Assembly: GCF_963082655.1 (NCBI RefSeq)
Contig: NC_081556.1
Span: 153,858,059-153,922,058 of the forward strand
Origin: Stomoxys calcitrans
Taxonomy: Eukaryota; Arthropoda; Insecta; Diptera; Muscidae
Length of the DNA stretch: 64,000 bases
Direction of reading: 5' to 3'
The position numbers and the translations under genes are program-made. A model generated the notes under the pieces. It saw only the letters and a program-made list of their open reading frames with translations. It was not told the DNA's origin and did not search any database. Of this stretch, positions 10,391 to 22,019 are shown piece after piece (position 1 is the stretch's first letter; each line of letters begins with the position of its first letter).

Positions 10391-11930
10391 AAATATGCTC
10401 TTTTACCTAGGGGAGGGCATTAAAGGATTAATGTAAGTGTACGACTTTACGATTTTAGGACCGTCGTAAAAATCTAAGACGATCTAGCCATGTCCGTCCG
10501 TCTGTCTGTTGAAATCATGCTACAGTCTTTAAAAATAGAGATATTGAGCCGAAACTTTGCACAGATTCCTTTTTTGTCCATAAGCAGGTTAAGTTCGAGG
10601 ATGAGCTACATCGGACTATATCTTGATATAGCCCCCATATAGACCGATCCGCCGATTTAAGGTCTTAGGCCCATAAAAGCCACATTTATTATCCGATTTT
10701 CCTGAAATTTGAGATAGTGAGTTGTGTAAGGCCACTCGACATCTTTCTTTAATTTAGCCCAGATCGGTTTAGATATGGATATAGCTGTTATATAAAGCGA
10801 TCTCTCGATTTAAGGTCTTTGGCCCATAAAAGGCCCATTTATTGTCCGATTTTGCTGATATTTGGGACAGGGAGTTTTTTTAGGCTTTTCAATATTTTTA
10901 TTTAATTTGGATCAGATCGGTCCAGATTTGGATATAGCTGCCATATAGATCGATCTCTCGATTTAAGATTTTGGGCCCATAAAAGGCGCATTTATTGTCC
11001 GATTTTGACGAAATTTGGGACAGGGAGTTAAGTTAAGCCCCTCGTCATATATCTGCAATATGGCACAGATCGGTCTAGATTTGGATATAGCTGCTATATA
11101 GACCGATATCTCGATTTAAGGTTTTAGACCCATAAAAGGCGCATTTATTGTCCGATGTTGCAGAAATTTGGGACAGTGAGTTAAGTTAAGCCCCTCGACA
11201 TCTTCTAGCAATTTGGCCCTAATCGGTTCAGATTTGGATATAGCTGACATATAAACCGATATCTCGATTTAGGGTTTTAGGCCCATAAAAGGCGCATTTA
11301 TTGTCCGATGTTGACAAAGTTTGGGACAGTGAGTTAAGTTAAGCCCCTCGACATCTTCCAGCAATTTGGCCCTAATCGGTTCAGATTTGGATATAGCTGC
11401 CATATAGACCGATCTCCCGATTTAAGGTCTTGAATCCTTAAAAGATGCATTTATTGTCCGATGTCGTCGAAATATGATACAGTGAGTTGTGTTAGGGCTT
11501 TCGACATCCTTCTTCAATTTGGCCCAGATCGGTTCAGATATAGATATAGCTGCCATGTAGAGCGATCTCTCGATTTAAAGTCTCGGCCCCATAAAAGGCG
11601 CATTTATAATCCGATTTGGCTAAAATTTGACACAGTGACTAATGTTAGGCTTTCCGACATCAGTCTTGTATATGGTTCAGATCGGTCTATATTTGGATAT
11701 AGTTACCAAAAAGCTCAATAATTTGGTCTACAAAATTGAACAATGACTTGTACTTATTAGACCACTCTATGTCCATGCCGAATTTGGTCCAAATCGGATC
11801 ATATGTCGATATAGCTGCTACGGGGGCCTAAATTATGCATTTTTCACTGGATTATGACGAAAGGTGGTTTTCATATAAACCCAAGGTGGTTCGGCCCGGC
11901 CGAACTTAACGCCGTTTTACTTGTTTAGCA
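10391..11930 (+). mobile_element. HINE copy A4, forward orientation
   Basis: Near the left edge are GTCCGTCCGTCTGTCTGTTG (10,492-10,511) and CATGCTACAGTCTTTAAAAA, the usual 5' section. Subfamily A minisatellite units follow (GGATATAGCTGCCATATAGA repeated). The right edge is TTCGGCCCGGCCGAACTTAA and then CGTTTTACTTGTTT, the 3' stem-loop and terminus. This is the opposite orientation to copies A1 and A3. The 5' end lacks a clean subterminal repeat. No coding capacity. Confidence 0.85.
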
Positions 11931-12252
11931 TAAAAAATAGAGGACGCGGATCAAAACTTCACATTTCAAAACATTTAAACAAAATTTGCTTTTATGATGG
12001 TAATCAGCTGTTTTATAAGTGAAGTTACTCACAATTTATCGAAATATTTGTAGTGAAGTAACATTTTGTTAGACAAACAAACCCAAAATTTTGATTGCAG
12101 TGCAATATATCAAAAAATGCTACTTTTTCTTGGACAATCGTAATTGCCACTGATGTGAGTCCAATATTGTGCTGATTGCCCCTCGTGTCCATAAAAGGTG
12201 TTTGTCACGGCTCCAGATATTTGTTCCCAAATTCGAATATGAAATTCGTAAT
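11931..12252. other. Unassigned DNA between HINE and mariner
   Basis: AT-rich sequence; no gene, RNA or repeat is recognised. Confidence 0.5.
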
Positions 12253-13306
12253 CGAGGGTTGTCCTTTATATTTCGGGATTAGAGAACACAAAAACAAAAA
12301 ATATTAATCATCGAAAATCGCTTTATTGTTTTTCGAAATATTCCCCTTTAAGATCTAAACATTGCGTTTAAACCAATTGTCAAAGCACTTTTGCCACTCT
12401 GATTGAGGTATCTCCTAAACATGCATTCTGAACGCATCAACCACTTCTTCAGGTGTGGAAAAACGTTGACCTCTCATTTTATTTTTTAGGTATGGGAATA
12501 AAAAGAAGTCTTTGGGTGCCAAGTCAGGACTATACGGCGGATGGCTCGATATTTTGAGTGCTCAAAAACGCAGTTGTTTTAGCCGATGTGTAAAAGCTTG
12601 CATTGTCGTGGTGAAGAGTGATCCATTTTCGGCGGTTGGTTTTCTTGATTACGTGTAAGACAACTGGCATACAAATGTTTGTATACTACTCAGAATTGAC
12701 TGTTCTGCGTTGTTCTAGTGGTGCGTTTGCGACGTGCCCAGTTTTTCCATAAAAAACAGGCGATCATTTGGTTGGAAGTGCTTCGTGCGCAACTTTTGTT
12801 GGATTTGGCTCATCTTGAAATACCCACACAGTCGACTGCTATTTACTTTCGGTCTCATACGCGTAAATCCACGATTCATCATTTGTCACGATGTCGTAGA
12901 CGGGTTTCGAAGCACCGCGATCGTATGTGGAAGCATTTCTATTGAACAATTGACACGAGCCTTTTTTTGAGCGAGTGACAAATTTTGTGGGATCCAACGC
13001 GCACAAATGTTCATGCAATATTGCATGTATGCTGGTCCAACTAATGCCTAAGGTGGTCTTAATCTCACGATTGGTCACATGATGATCTTGCAATATCAGT
13101 TGGCGCACAGTATCAATTATATTTGGAACTACAACTGATTTTGGACGACCTTCACGAAATTCGTCTTGCAGTGAACTACGACCTCGCTTGAATTCATCAT
13201 ACCATGCGATAAACACTGGTCCTTGATGGAGCTTTAGATATAGCTGTCAGTTGGCAGATTGCAACACAAGGGTTGTCCAATCCCGAAATATAAAAGGCTA
13301 CCCTCG
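12253..13306 (-). mobile_element. mariner-family transposon (inactive)
   Basis: The 28-bp ends beginning CGAGGGT are inverted copies sharing TTTATATTTCGGGATT on the inner side, with a few mismatches. TAAT lies directly outside both ends (12,249-12,252 and 13,307-13,310), which includes the TA expected for Tc1/mariner. At 1,054 bp the element is shorter than typical mariners of about 1.3 kb. The interior carries a broken transposase on the minus strand. Confidence 0.9.
12323..13216 (-). pseudogene. mariner transposase pseudogene
   Basis: The enzyme would cut and rejoin the element's ends in the nucleus. On the minus strand the helix-turn-helix part reads with EFKRGRSSLQDEFREGRP and TTLGISWTSIHAILHEHL, followed by the first catalytic block NDESWIYAYE. 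Further on are ITLHHDNASFYTSAKT (second Asp) and PPYSPDLAPKDFFLFPYLKN (third Asp), then IPQSEWQKCFDNWF. The Asp spacing fits the D,D34D mariner type. The frame is broken: a stop after ETESK (near 12,839), a frameshift around 12,550, and a stop after FRMHV. The first ~50 residues are missing. It cannot make an active enzyme. Confidence 0.9.
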
Positions 13307-14156
13307 TAATAAAGTTCAATAATTTGTAAGAGTTGTTCGTTTGTAAGACAATTCGTGGTTAAGTTGTAGGCCAAACTGAAGATGTTTGACAGCGAAACAA
13401 AACACAAAACGAGCTGTTTAAACCAGTGTTGCCGAAAAGACAATAGCTAAAAAATCGCCCTTTATTTTTAGTATGGTATTTTTCGAATTTACGAAATAGT
13501 TTTTTTGCCTTTAAACTGACGTTGAATATTAAGATTTCATAAATAATTCTATTTTCCCATTACTTCAACTACGGCACTTTTTTACCCCCCTTTGACCCAC
13601 TGTAACAGTATTTATATTTGTCTGATTGCATCTATCGTCGAACGGTTGGACCGTTGGTGTAATATAACGTTTGGGGGTTTTTTCGTTTGTTTCGTTTTTC
13701 TCATAGCCATCGTCATTATCATCGTTGACGTGATTCTTGGTGTTGTTGCCGTGTATGTCTATGAGAGTGTGTGTGTGTGTGTGTGTGTGTGTGCGTTTGA
13801 GCTGTGATCTTAGCCATATGTAGTTGGTATGCCAAGACGTTTGTTAGTAAAGTCAGCGCACATTTTATTTATGTATGTTTTGTTCCCCCCATTAGTGTGA
13901 GTGCCCTATGGGCACTGTTGTGTGTACCAACATTCTTATGTGTAGGCCTTCTACTGTTAATGTTCCATTGTGTGTGCTTACACAAATACATGGCAAGAGC
14001 AAACAAAATTATACACGGACATTGTCTGTCTGTGTTCTTCTTGATTGTGTACACAATCGTACAAGCGTACAATCAATCGTTGACGTAAAACTAACAAAGT
14101 GCCTCTCAGCAGCTTCTCATGAAAATATCATGGCCTTTTTTTTCGTGTGTTAACAA
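13307..14156. other. Single-copy DNA with a (GT)n tract
   Basis: A (GT)n tract lies at about 13,767-13,793. Surrounding open frames are hydrophobic or low-complexity and no domain is recognised. No transposon similarity was seen. Confidence 0.5.
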
Positions 14157-14230
14157 CACTCACTATAGACGTTACCCTTTTACTTTGATTTAGCAGTGGC
14201 TAGAGAGCTGTGTGTAGTCTATAGTGAGTG
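14157..14230. other. Perfect 14-bp inverted repeat with 46-base loop
   Basis: CACTCACTATAGAC (14,157-14,170) and GTCTATAGTGAGTG (14,217-14,230) are exact reverse complements; three more outer positions extend the stem with one mismatch. The region could fold as a hairpin or be a tiny MITE. No target duplication is evident. Confidence 0.75.
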
Positions 14231-14489
14231 GTGGAGAAGGGTGAAGACAAAACTGATATGGACTGAGTGTATGCGATCATGATGATGAAGGTCAGAGACG
14301 TTGAAGGTGGAATGACGTTGGGTTTTTGAGTTGTTCGGTAAAAGATGTAGTAGTTAACTCTTTGGTGGTACTTTATTGGGCATGGGAGATATTTAAAAGG
14401 GTTGAGTGTGGCTCCCTTGGGTAATTTGGTAGGCCCCTAAAGTTGGTTACCCCGGTATTTTGAAAGAATGTTGAGGCTGTCAAATCTTT

Positions 14490-15025
14490 GTTTGTGGTTC
14501 GATTTCCCGATTTCCAAAATGTTTTGCCCCTAACAATATTATTCAAAGATGCAGATTTTGAAACCATGTTTGCACGAAACGAGTATTTTGGGGTATTTGG
14601 GATTTTGGTTTTTGGTCACGAATCGAAATCATGCATAAAAATGAGAATCGAACCACAAATGCTTTCGAAAGTTACAAAATACAAAGCAAAGGTCTCGGTC
14701 AAAATTGCAAAAAAAAAAAAAATAAAAAGTCGAGCATCCCCGAAACCAGTGGAGATATTGTAGACTTCAAGCAGGATTTTTGGGCACAGTCCAGTCAAAA
14801 ATAAAAGAATTTTAAAAATAGGACCACAAATGAAGATTTGGCAGCACGAAAAATTTTTCGAAATGCCTAGGCGATGGGCCTGCCAAAAGTTGCCCGAACA
14901 ACCTGGGACCTTGAAATTTTGCATACGATCTCTCCAACACCTCAGCTCTAACCATTCAAAGAGATATCTCTACCCGTTTTCACATGTCATATTTTTTACT
15001 ATATTTTCGGTTCCATCACACTGTG
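14490..15025. mobile_element. Transib-like transposon fragment, copy T1
   Basis: The sequence parallels copy T2 (41,141-41,974) over several blocks: 'gaatcgaaccacaaatg', CAGTGGAGATATTGTAGAC, GAAGATTTGGCAGC, CCTTGAAATTTTGCA and GAGATATCTCTACCCGTT. The right end is CACTGTG (15,019-15,025), the inverted heptamer seen at other copies. The left terminus is not identified, so the start is approximate. No transposase is encoded. Confidence 0.65.
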
Positions 15026-15295
15026 GGGGGGTCAAACGACATGATTTTGGCGGCAAAATCAAAAGCCATTCCGGGAGATAATCTGCTCACCAAATTTATC
15101 GTTCAATATGTCCATTGTTTCACGAGGTGTGTGGCATGTGGCACAGTTTCGTTGAAACCCCTTATCAACCAAATTCAACGCAATCAATTGAGGCAAAATA
15201 CGTAGCATGGCTCCATATCGCAATTGAAGGTAATATTTGCACCGGTGATACCACCATCCCATAAAGCACACGAACCTGTCGTTATTTCGGCCCTT
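15005..15295 (-). pseudogene. Second mariner-like transposase fragment
   Basis: The minus strand reads CATCHTPRETMDILNDKF followed by GEQIISRNG, then in a shifted frame PPKSCRLTP. This matches the family pattern with a GATCHT block, an IISRNG block and a P-P-R/K-S-C-D-L-T-P block around the third catalytic Asp; here that Asp position reads Arg. Upstream a WDGGITGAN block fits as well. The fragment is different in sequence from the mariner at 12.3-13.3 kb. It is a short, frameshifted remnant overlapping the right edge of Transib copy T1. Confidence 0.7.
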
Positions 15296-15304
15296 GCAAG
15301 TTTG

Positions 15305-15530
15305 TAACTTTCTCCATTATGAAATGGTTTGCACAAATGACACAAATTTGCCTATTAACATTCCATTAACGAACTTTCTCATTAAGCCCAATGACGAGTC
15401 CGAACGGATTGCCGCAGAGTGACACTACCCTACTTTAGTAGAGAAGTTTACGCGGATGATTACCTAAGGAAAATACCTCACAAGTGTCACCATTAATAGG
15501 AGGGAATAACCACAGATGAAAAGTATAACT
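15305..15530 (-). mobile_element. Degenerate SINE copy
   Basis: Read on the minus strand it carries the SINE body landmarks GGTTATTCCCTCCTATTAAT, GTGACACTTGTGAGGTATTT and the tail 'ttaatgggaatgttaatagg'-like block near 15,345-15,370. It is more diverged than the other copies, and the tRNA head is lost. Confidence 0.55.
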
Positions 15531-15714
15531 GTTAAAAAATCACCAGATATAAAAAATTGTCCAAAAATTTTCAAAAATTATTTTCCCAATATAGTCGCAG
15601 AAATTTTTTGGAAATTTTTTTTCTATGCACAGTTATGTCGCAATTAACGGAAAAACTCTGTTAAATTTTTTCCTTTTGAAAAATCTTCAAATTTAGAAAT
15701 AGAAAAAATGTTTT

Positions 15715-16180
15715 GTATACTTGTATACCCACCACTATAGGGTGGAGGTATACTAATCTAGTCATTCCGTTTGTAACACCTCGAAATATTCATAAAAGAA
15801 CCCATAAAGTATATATATTTTTGATCGTCTCGACGTTCTGAGTCGATCTAGGCATGTCCGTCCGTCCGTTTGTCTGTCGAAATCACGATAGCAGTCGAAC
15901 GCGTAAAGCTAGCAGCTTTAAATTTTCGACTTCTTGAGCCCTTACAAGCTGCAAGTTTTGTCCGAGTTGGCTGAAATTTTGCGGACAGTGTTCTGTTAAG
16001 ACTTCCAACAACTTTGCCAAGTTCTGTTCAAATTCGTCAATAAACTAATATAGCCCCCATATAACCCGATCTCTCGTTTTGGCATCTTTAGCCCCTGGAA
16101 GCCGCAATTTTTGTTCGATTTATCTAAAATTTTGCACATTTCGGTTTCTAGAAGCTTTAATTTTTGCTGGTTTAACAGAA
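15715..16180 (+). mobile_element. HINE fragment, 5' half
   Basis: TATACCCACCACTATAGGGT, a 'cattccgtttgtaacacctc' block (written here in part), and GTCCGTCCGTCCGTTTGTCT mark the 5' portion. A diverged body follows. It stops where LINE-derived sequence begins; the 3' hairpin is absent. Confidence 0.75.
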
Positions 16181-16189
16181 TCCATACCA

Positions 16190-16990
16190 AGATTCGGCCC
16201 GTCCGTTTTTATTTTATTTCTAAATTTTTTTCTATAATTTCGAGTTTTACTTACTTTTACTTTAACATTTGTTCCACTAGCCGAGCGTTGAAAAGCGTTC
16301 CAAGCGCCTCGATCTTCTGCGCTCATTTTATAATCTCTGACACCAAGTTTCGAGGTTTTCCCACCACTTGATCTTTTCATCGGGCTTTTGGTCGTCCCGG
16401 TTTGCATGTACCATGGTGTTTGCCTTCAAAAGACTTCTTTGCTGGAGCTTCTTCTTTTCTTCATCCATTCTGACAACATGACGTAGCTAACGCAGCCGAT
16501 GTATTTTGATATGTGTAACTATGCTGTCATCGTCATACAGCTCGTGGTTCATACGACACCTATATTCTCCGTTAAAGCAAACTGGTCCGTATATCTTACG
16601 ACGAATCTTTCTCTCAAACACTCCAAGCACTGCCTCGTCTCCTTTCACAAGTACCCATGCTTCAGAGCCATATAACAACACGGGTAGTATCAGTGTCTTG
16701 TAAAGTGTAGTCTTCGTCTGTCGAAAGGTGGCCTTGTTTCTAAACTGCTTACTTAGTCCAAAGTAGCATCTGTTTGCCAGTATTATTCTTCACTTAATCT
16801 CAAAAATGGTGTCATTCGTTTCGGTTACGGCGGTGCAGAGGTATTTAAATAAAGTCTCAGACTGTCTCAAAATTTTGGTTCCCAACTTTCTCCATTTTCT
16901 TTATCTGCTCGGTTGTGTAAGGCTTTTTGGGAGCTGAGCATGGGGCGGTTTAATATCTGAACCCTCTTTTTTGGCAATTTTATAAAAATT
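16190..16990 (-). pseudogene. LINE reverse-transcriptase C-terminal fragment
   Basis: The minus strand reads LLYGSEAWVL, FERKIRRKIYGPV, then HIKIHRLR and LRHVVRMDEE, followed in another frame by WENLETW and AEDRGAW. These are the characteristic blocks after the reverse-transcriptase domain of many insect LINEs (YGSE-W ... RKI-R-IYGP ... W-GH--RM). Two or more frameshifts and stops are present. The catalytic FADD region is not included. At about 16,930-16,985 a GCATGGGGCGG block resembles the LINE tail seen elsewhere. Confidence 0.8.
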
Positions 16991-17032
16991 TTGTTATAGA
17001 ACTCCGCTCAGAATAATTTTTATTTATAGAAA

Positions 17033-17941
17033 ACTGGATGAACCCTCCGCTGCACCTTCATTGACACCAAGCGAAAAATATAATACCATATATATCACCC
17101 CCAGAACAATTTGTGTATCTACTCAAAAATACTTTACCCTTTATTTGGACCCCATATACTCATGATTGGTAAATATTCCTATTTTGGGAGAAGTTGTGGG
17201 GTCGCATATTGTCATGATCGTCCAAAATGCCCATTTGAGTGGGTTTTCGGGTTGGTGCGGCACGCTAGGTACTTGGACCAAACTTTTAATATCAAATTCG
17301 TACTCTACTCTCGAATACCAACATTTGGGTCCCATATTCTCCTCATCGGTTCACTTTTATTTTTGGGTAGTGCTTTTGGCGTAAAGGGGAGGGTCCGCCC
17401 CCTTTCCGATATCAAAAAATTATATAGCCTTTGGCACCTTCCAGACCATATTCCTAATCTACTCCCTAATACCTTTCATTGGAGTCCCATATTGCCATTA
17501 TCATCCAATATGCCTATTTGAGGGGTTTTGGGTCGGTGCGGCCTCCTAGGTACCTGGATCTAATGTACTCTACTCCCGAACACCTTTCATTTGAGTATCA
17601 TATTGTCCCAATCGGTCTACTTTTATTTGTGGGAGGTGCTGTTGTGATAAGGGGGAGGGTCCGCCTCCTTACCATATCAACAAATTCCACCGTTTATTGC
17701 TCCTTCCAGACCATATTCGTAATCCCGAATACCTTTCATTTGAACGCCATATTGTCCCGATCGGTCTACTTTTAGTTTTGGGTGGAGCTTTTGGGGTAAC
17801 ACCACTTTACCCTATTATTCCTTCGAGACCACCATACACAATCTGTAGAAATTTAAAGAAAATTGGTTTAGCCGTCTTCGAGTATATTTGGATCAAACAA
17901 ACAATCGGACTAAAAACATCCTTTGAGGTTTATATAATAGA
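17033..17941 (-). mobile_element. Non-autonomous Helitron, copy B1
   Basis: Read on the minus strand the element starts TCTATTATATAAACCTC (complement of 17,925-17,941) and ends near CCAG (17,037 region) after a GC-rich block. It carries a different minisatellite from the HINEs, with repeated AATACCTTTCATTTGA and CCCATATTG blocks on the + strand. TC starts and CTRR ends are the signature of Helitrons, which move by rolling circle without target duplications. The end here is CTGG-complement rather than CTAG, so it is mutated. No Rep/helicase is present. Confidence 0.75.
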
Positions 17942-18060
17942 CTAGCTGAACCCGGCCCGCTCAGCTGCGCCTTCTTTTACACCGTATGAAATATAACTTT
18001 CATTCAAATGAATGAAAAGGTAACTAAGTGAATGCATTCACTTAGTTACCTTTTTTTGCG
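17942..18060 (-). mobile_element. Helitron 3' end, copy B2
   Basis: On the minus strand this ends GCGGGCCGGGTTCAGCTAG, equal in plan to the 3' end of copy B4. Only about 120 bp survive. Its CTAG abuts the TC start of copy B1 without a single extra base, giving a head-to-tail Helitron junction. Confidence 0.75.
18015..18054. repeat. Perfect 40-bp palindrome
   Basis: AAAAGGTAACTAAGTGAATG is followed directly by its exact reverse complement, with no spacer and centre ATG|CAT at 18,034/18,035. Such a sequence can form a cruciform. It lies about 70 bp inside Helitron copy B2 and is not seen in the other Helitron copies here. Confidence 0.95.
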
Positions 18061-18279
18061 GTCAGGACTATCATAAGTTATTCCCTCAGTTTCTTTTATT
18101 TATAGATTTTTTAATTCTTGATTTTTTAGAAAATTTTATCTAATTTTGAAGATAACCTATTGTGGAAGGTTATTCTTCCTCTCCTCTCTCTATTCCTTGT
18201 TTGGACTGGCGTTTCTTTTCGAATGATAAATATCCCCCAATAGATGGCGCAACGAATTTTGACGTTTTTCGTCCTATTT

Positions 18280-18450
18280 AGTGTCTCCAAAGCCTGGGTT
18301 CGAATTTTGGTATAAAATTTGGAAAAAATTGTCAGCATTGTTTGTGCCTTTAAGAATAGTTGCATGCAAGACTTAGTGCTTATCGGCACGCCACTTGGAC
18401 TCGACTATAGAAAGGAGGCTTCTAATCGTTGAGCTAAAATTTCAATCAAA
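18280..18450 (+). mobile_element. Degenerate SINE copy with residual box B
   Basis: CCTGGGTTCGAATTTTGG (about 18,292) keeps the tRNA-like box B, and further on GGACTCGACTATAGAAAGGA and GAGGCTTCTAATCGTTGAGC match the SINE body. The middle is strongly diverged and box A is lost. Confidence 0.6.
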
Positions 18451-20559
18451 CCCGCTCGCTTCTGTGTTCGTTTGTTGCGCCTTCCCTTCTAATCCGTAAG
18501 CCCAAACTTGGATGTTTGTACTCTACTAAAGAAATACATCTGGCTTGATTTCCACACTGCCATGATCGGTAAATTAGCCTCTTTGCGTTCTTGTGTCTTT
18601 GTTTTATATCTTCATTGTTTTCCAAATTCAAAAAATCTCAGTATAAATAATAACCAGTGGGTAAATCAATCGAAATTTTGCCTTATATGACACATTTGAA
18701 TAAAATGATTGTGGCTTTGCACTTTCCCCAATTAGCAACTAGAAATATGCTTGTGTCTTAAGTCTTTTGTTTGATGTTATGCCATTTTTAAGGAACATCT
18801 ATTATTAATGCAATGAATCATGGGCAATGAATCATTCTGCTAGAATAAACATTGATTTAAGACATAATCTACCCCCACTCATGTATTTTCTGTTAAGGCG
18901 ATATTAACGCCACTGTCCATTGACTCTTTGACTTCTTGATTTTTGTTTTCGAGCCCGCTTAAGCCAATGCATTTGTACACACAATGCCACACAGTTAGTG
19001 CCTTTTGCGTCTTGCGCCCCTAATCTTAACAATGTCTGACATTTTTCCTCTACTCCTTCCTCTTCTTCATTTGTTTGGCTCTGTTTTTTTTTGTGATATT
19101 TCTTCTTAGCCTTCTCTGTGAGGAGGCAAAACAAAACCAAAAAGTAAATCGTTACTCTTCTCTACTTAGCAGCAACGGCAGCAATTGGATTTTTTGGGAG
19201 CGTGTGTGCTGACGATACCATTTGACTTTTGCTTAAGACAACAGAAACAGAAAAAATGTTATTCTTCTTTGTGGTTGTTGTTGTTGTTGCTGCTGTTTTT
19301 GTTCTTGTCCCGCATTTTTTCTTGGCTCAAACGAACGAAACTGTCAATAAGACATAACGTCAGACAAAAAAGTGGTGAGCGCGCATACGACTACGAGTAC
19401 CTGCAGAGCAGTAAGAAGGAGAAGAAGAAGCAAATCCAATACCATCACACCCAGGTAGTGGAAAACACACATAAGGCAACAGGTGTGATTGTATGTGTGT
19501 GTTATATGGCTGTAGCACAAGATGAAACCATAAAAAGACTTGAAGAGAGATACACACCAACACTTGTACACCAAATGAGCATGGGAGAGACATAGAGAGG
19601 CCAGCTATCTCCCACTACACTTTTTTTTTGGCTGTATGCAGGCCTCTAATCGCTTGCTTTGAGGCACCTGTATGAGAAAAACACCTGAGAAGTGTCCATA
19701 TGTGTGGTGGTATGGGTGAGTGAATTTTTTCCCCAGAGCGCAAGAGAGCCAGCATGGATCTCTGGTGAGAGGTTAATACTGCTGCTTAAGTAAATTTTGT
19801 AGGTATCTACGACGATGACGACGGCTCTACACGTTCCTTAACATCGATGTTCACCATCTACAACGAGTTTTTCATACCTTCGGCGCAAACAACATTATAT
19901 TCCCCCTCTCGTAACATTAGAAATTTCTCGTTCCAAAACCCGTGTTGAAATTTTTGGTTAAAACAATTTGCTAAAATGCTGAAAACAACAAACCTAAAAC
20001 AATGCAATTGTCCAGTGAAATAAATAAAAAGTTTACTGAAATTTAAACACAAAGTGTGCTGCTGAAAATCCATGGAAGAAAACGATGCTGTAATTGTGTG
20101 AATCTGAAAACTGAAAAAAAAAAAAATAGAAGCAAAGCAAAAAACAGAAGACAAACAGAAAAAAAACAACAAAATAAGCAAGCAAATCGTTTTGCGTCTG
20201 CCTTGTCGCCTCGTCTCGCCAAGCCAAATACTGAGAGAAGCGTATTTGCTGCTGCTGTTATTGTTGTTGTTGTTGTTCAATTGGTATGTGTTCTTAAATA
20301 AAACACAACGCAAAAAAGCCTACAACAACAAATGACACACAAAAGTTAATAACAAAAATAAAGATACAGTTTTAATTAAAACAAAAATTAAAACTTGAGC
20401 CCCCATTGCAGTTGATTCGGTTTCCCAAAAAAAAAAAAATTAATCCATCCCATCTATACAAAAATATTGTGAATGCAAAAATTCCCCCATGCCAGGCTTA
20501 AGCAAAAAGCCAATCTCTTCGTCGTCATAGTTTACGACCACAACGAGGAGTTACAAACG

Positions 20560-21219
20560 TATGAACGTACGTAAGAAGAAAAACGAAATTCCAACGGTGC
20601 AGTGGCTTGAGAGCTAACACAGCCCCAAACAATTCGTTTAAGCGTCACAGACCTCACTACGTGCGGGCAAAGACCACGAAATTTCGTCAAAAGTCAAATT
20701 CAAATAAAACCCCTTAAGTTAAGTGAAAATGTGATATGAAAATTTCCCAAACAACAAAAAGAAAATTAGAGGAAAAAAGTTTGCCATATTCCTTCACAAG
20801 CGCCACAAAAAGTCACAGAAAGCAAAGGAAATCGTATCAAATGAAAAAGTGTCGTCTACCATATCTTCTCTTCTCGACACAAAAGCGTACAAGTGATATA
20901 AAAAGTTTTTCATTATATTTCTGCCTAAGCAAAAAGAAAAGAATATAAGAAAAATTTCGAAACGAAAAGTATTTGAAATTAGTGCAAGTATTGAATATTT
21001 AATTCACAATAATTCACCACAAAAAAAGAAACGAAACAAAGCCAGCAATCATCATCAAAACATTCATTGTTTTATTGTACCACCACCACCACCATCACTC
21101 ACCCAACCCCCTCAAAGCAGCTACCAACAACATTTGCTTTCAAGGCAAAGAAGAAGCAACTCCGTCATCATCATTATCACCACCACCTCTAATATTTGTT
21201 ATGGTTTTATTAAGCTTAC
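20560..21219 (+). other. Candidate 5' exon (untranslated leader)
   Basis: The sequence is A-rich with CAACA/AACGAAA blocks, short upstream frames and no transposon similarity, as in leaders of large fly developmental genes. It ends ATG-GTTTTATTAAGCTTAC followed by GTAAGTTTTT at 21,220, a strong consensus splice donor; the ATG at 21,201 would give six or seven codons before the junction. There is no transcript evidence and the 5' boundary is arbitrary. A large intron downstream would fit the lack of exons to the right. Confidence 0.25.
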
Positions 21220-22019
21220 GTAAGTTTTTCCTTTGTTAACTACAGTTATTTATTTATTTACTTTTTTCTCCAAATATTACTTCTTTTTATTTTTGCAAAT
21301 TTGTTGCAATTCAGAGCACCACCCCGCTTTAAAGAGGAGGGGAGTTATTTTGTTTAAAAACAAATTCCATGGCTGCTCTTGTTGTTGTGCTTGTCCTAAA
21401 ATGCGCGCTCTTTTTTTTAAATGTATAAAAACAAAATCACAAAACAAAATTCATTAAAAACAAACTTAAAACATGTCTGAGGTTGTTGTTGCTGTTGGTT
21501 TTTTCTTCCTCCTTTTTGCTTTTGGCTTGTACGAATATTCCAAAGAAAACAAGCTTTAAACAACAACAACAACCACAACATGCTGTTTATGGTGATTTTT
21601 ATATACTACCCAGGCAAGCTAGTAAGCAAGCAAGCAGCCAACATACTAAATAACCCACCAATATTGGGGCCCCTTTCTCTTAGTTTGGCGCATGGTGGTT
21701 TACGCCACTTTTTGTTGTTGCTTCTTTGGCCATTACCATTTGATTGCCTCTTCGGCTGCTGCTGCTGCTGCTGTTGATGGTGCGTTTGTTACTTTTTCAT
21801 CTTCTTGCGTCTCTTCTCCCATCCATCCATCTATCCATCCCAAAGGTAGTTGAAGTCTTTTTCGATAAAGCCGGAACTGTTTTTGTTGTTATTGTTTGAA
21901 AGTAATATATCTGTTGCTGTTGTTGCGTTTTTCTTTATTTTTTACCTCACCATCGTGGTATTACAAAAAAAAATCAAACCATATGTTTAACCCTTTAAAC
22001 GCCCATAACCTTATGGCTC

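Noticed and set aside
12323..13216. Active mariner transposase
   Set aside because: Stops, a frameshift and a missing N-terminus are visible.
19858..20313. 151-codon minus frame with Asn and Phe runs
   Set aside because: Driven by CAA and poly-A/T tracts in leader-like DNA; no recognisable domain.
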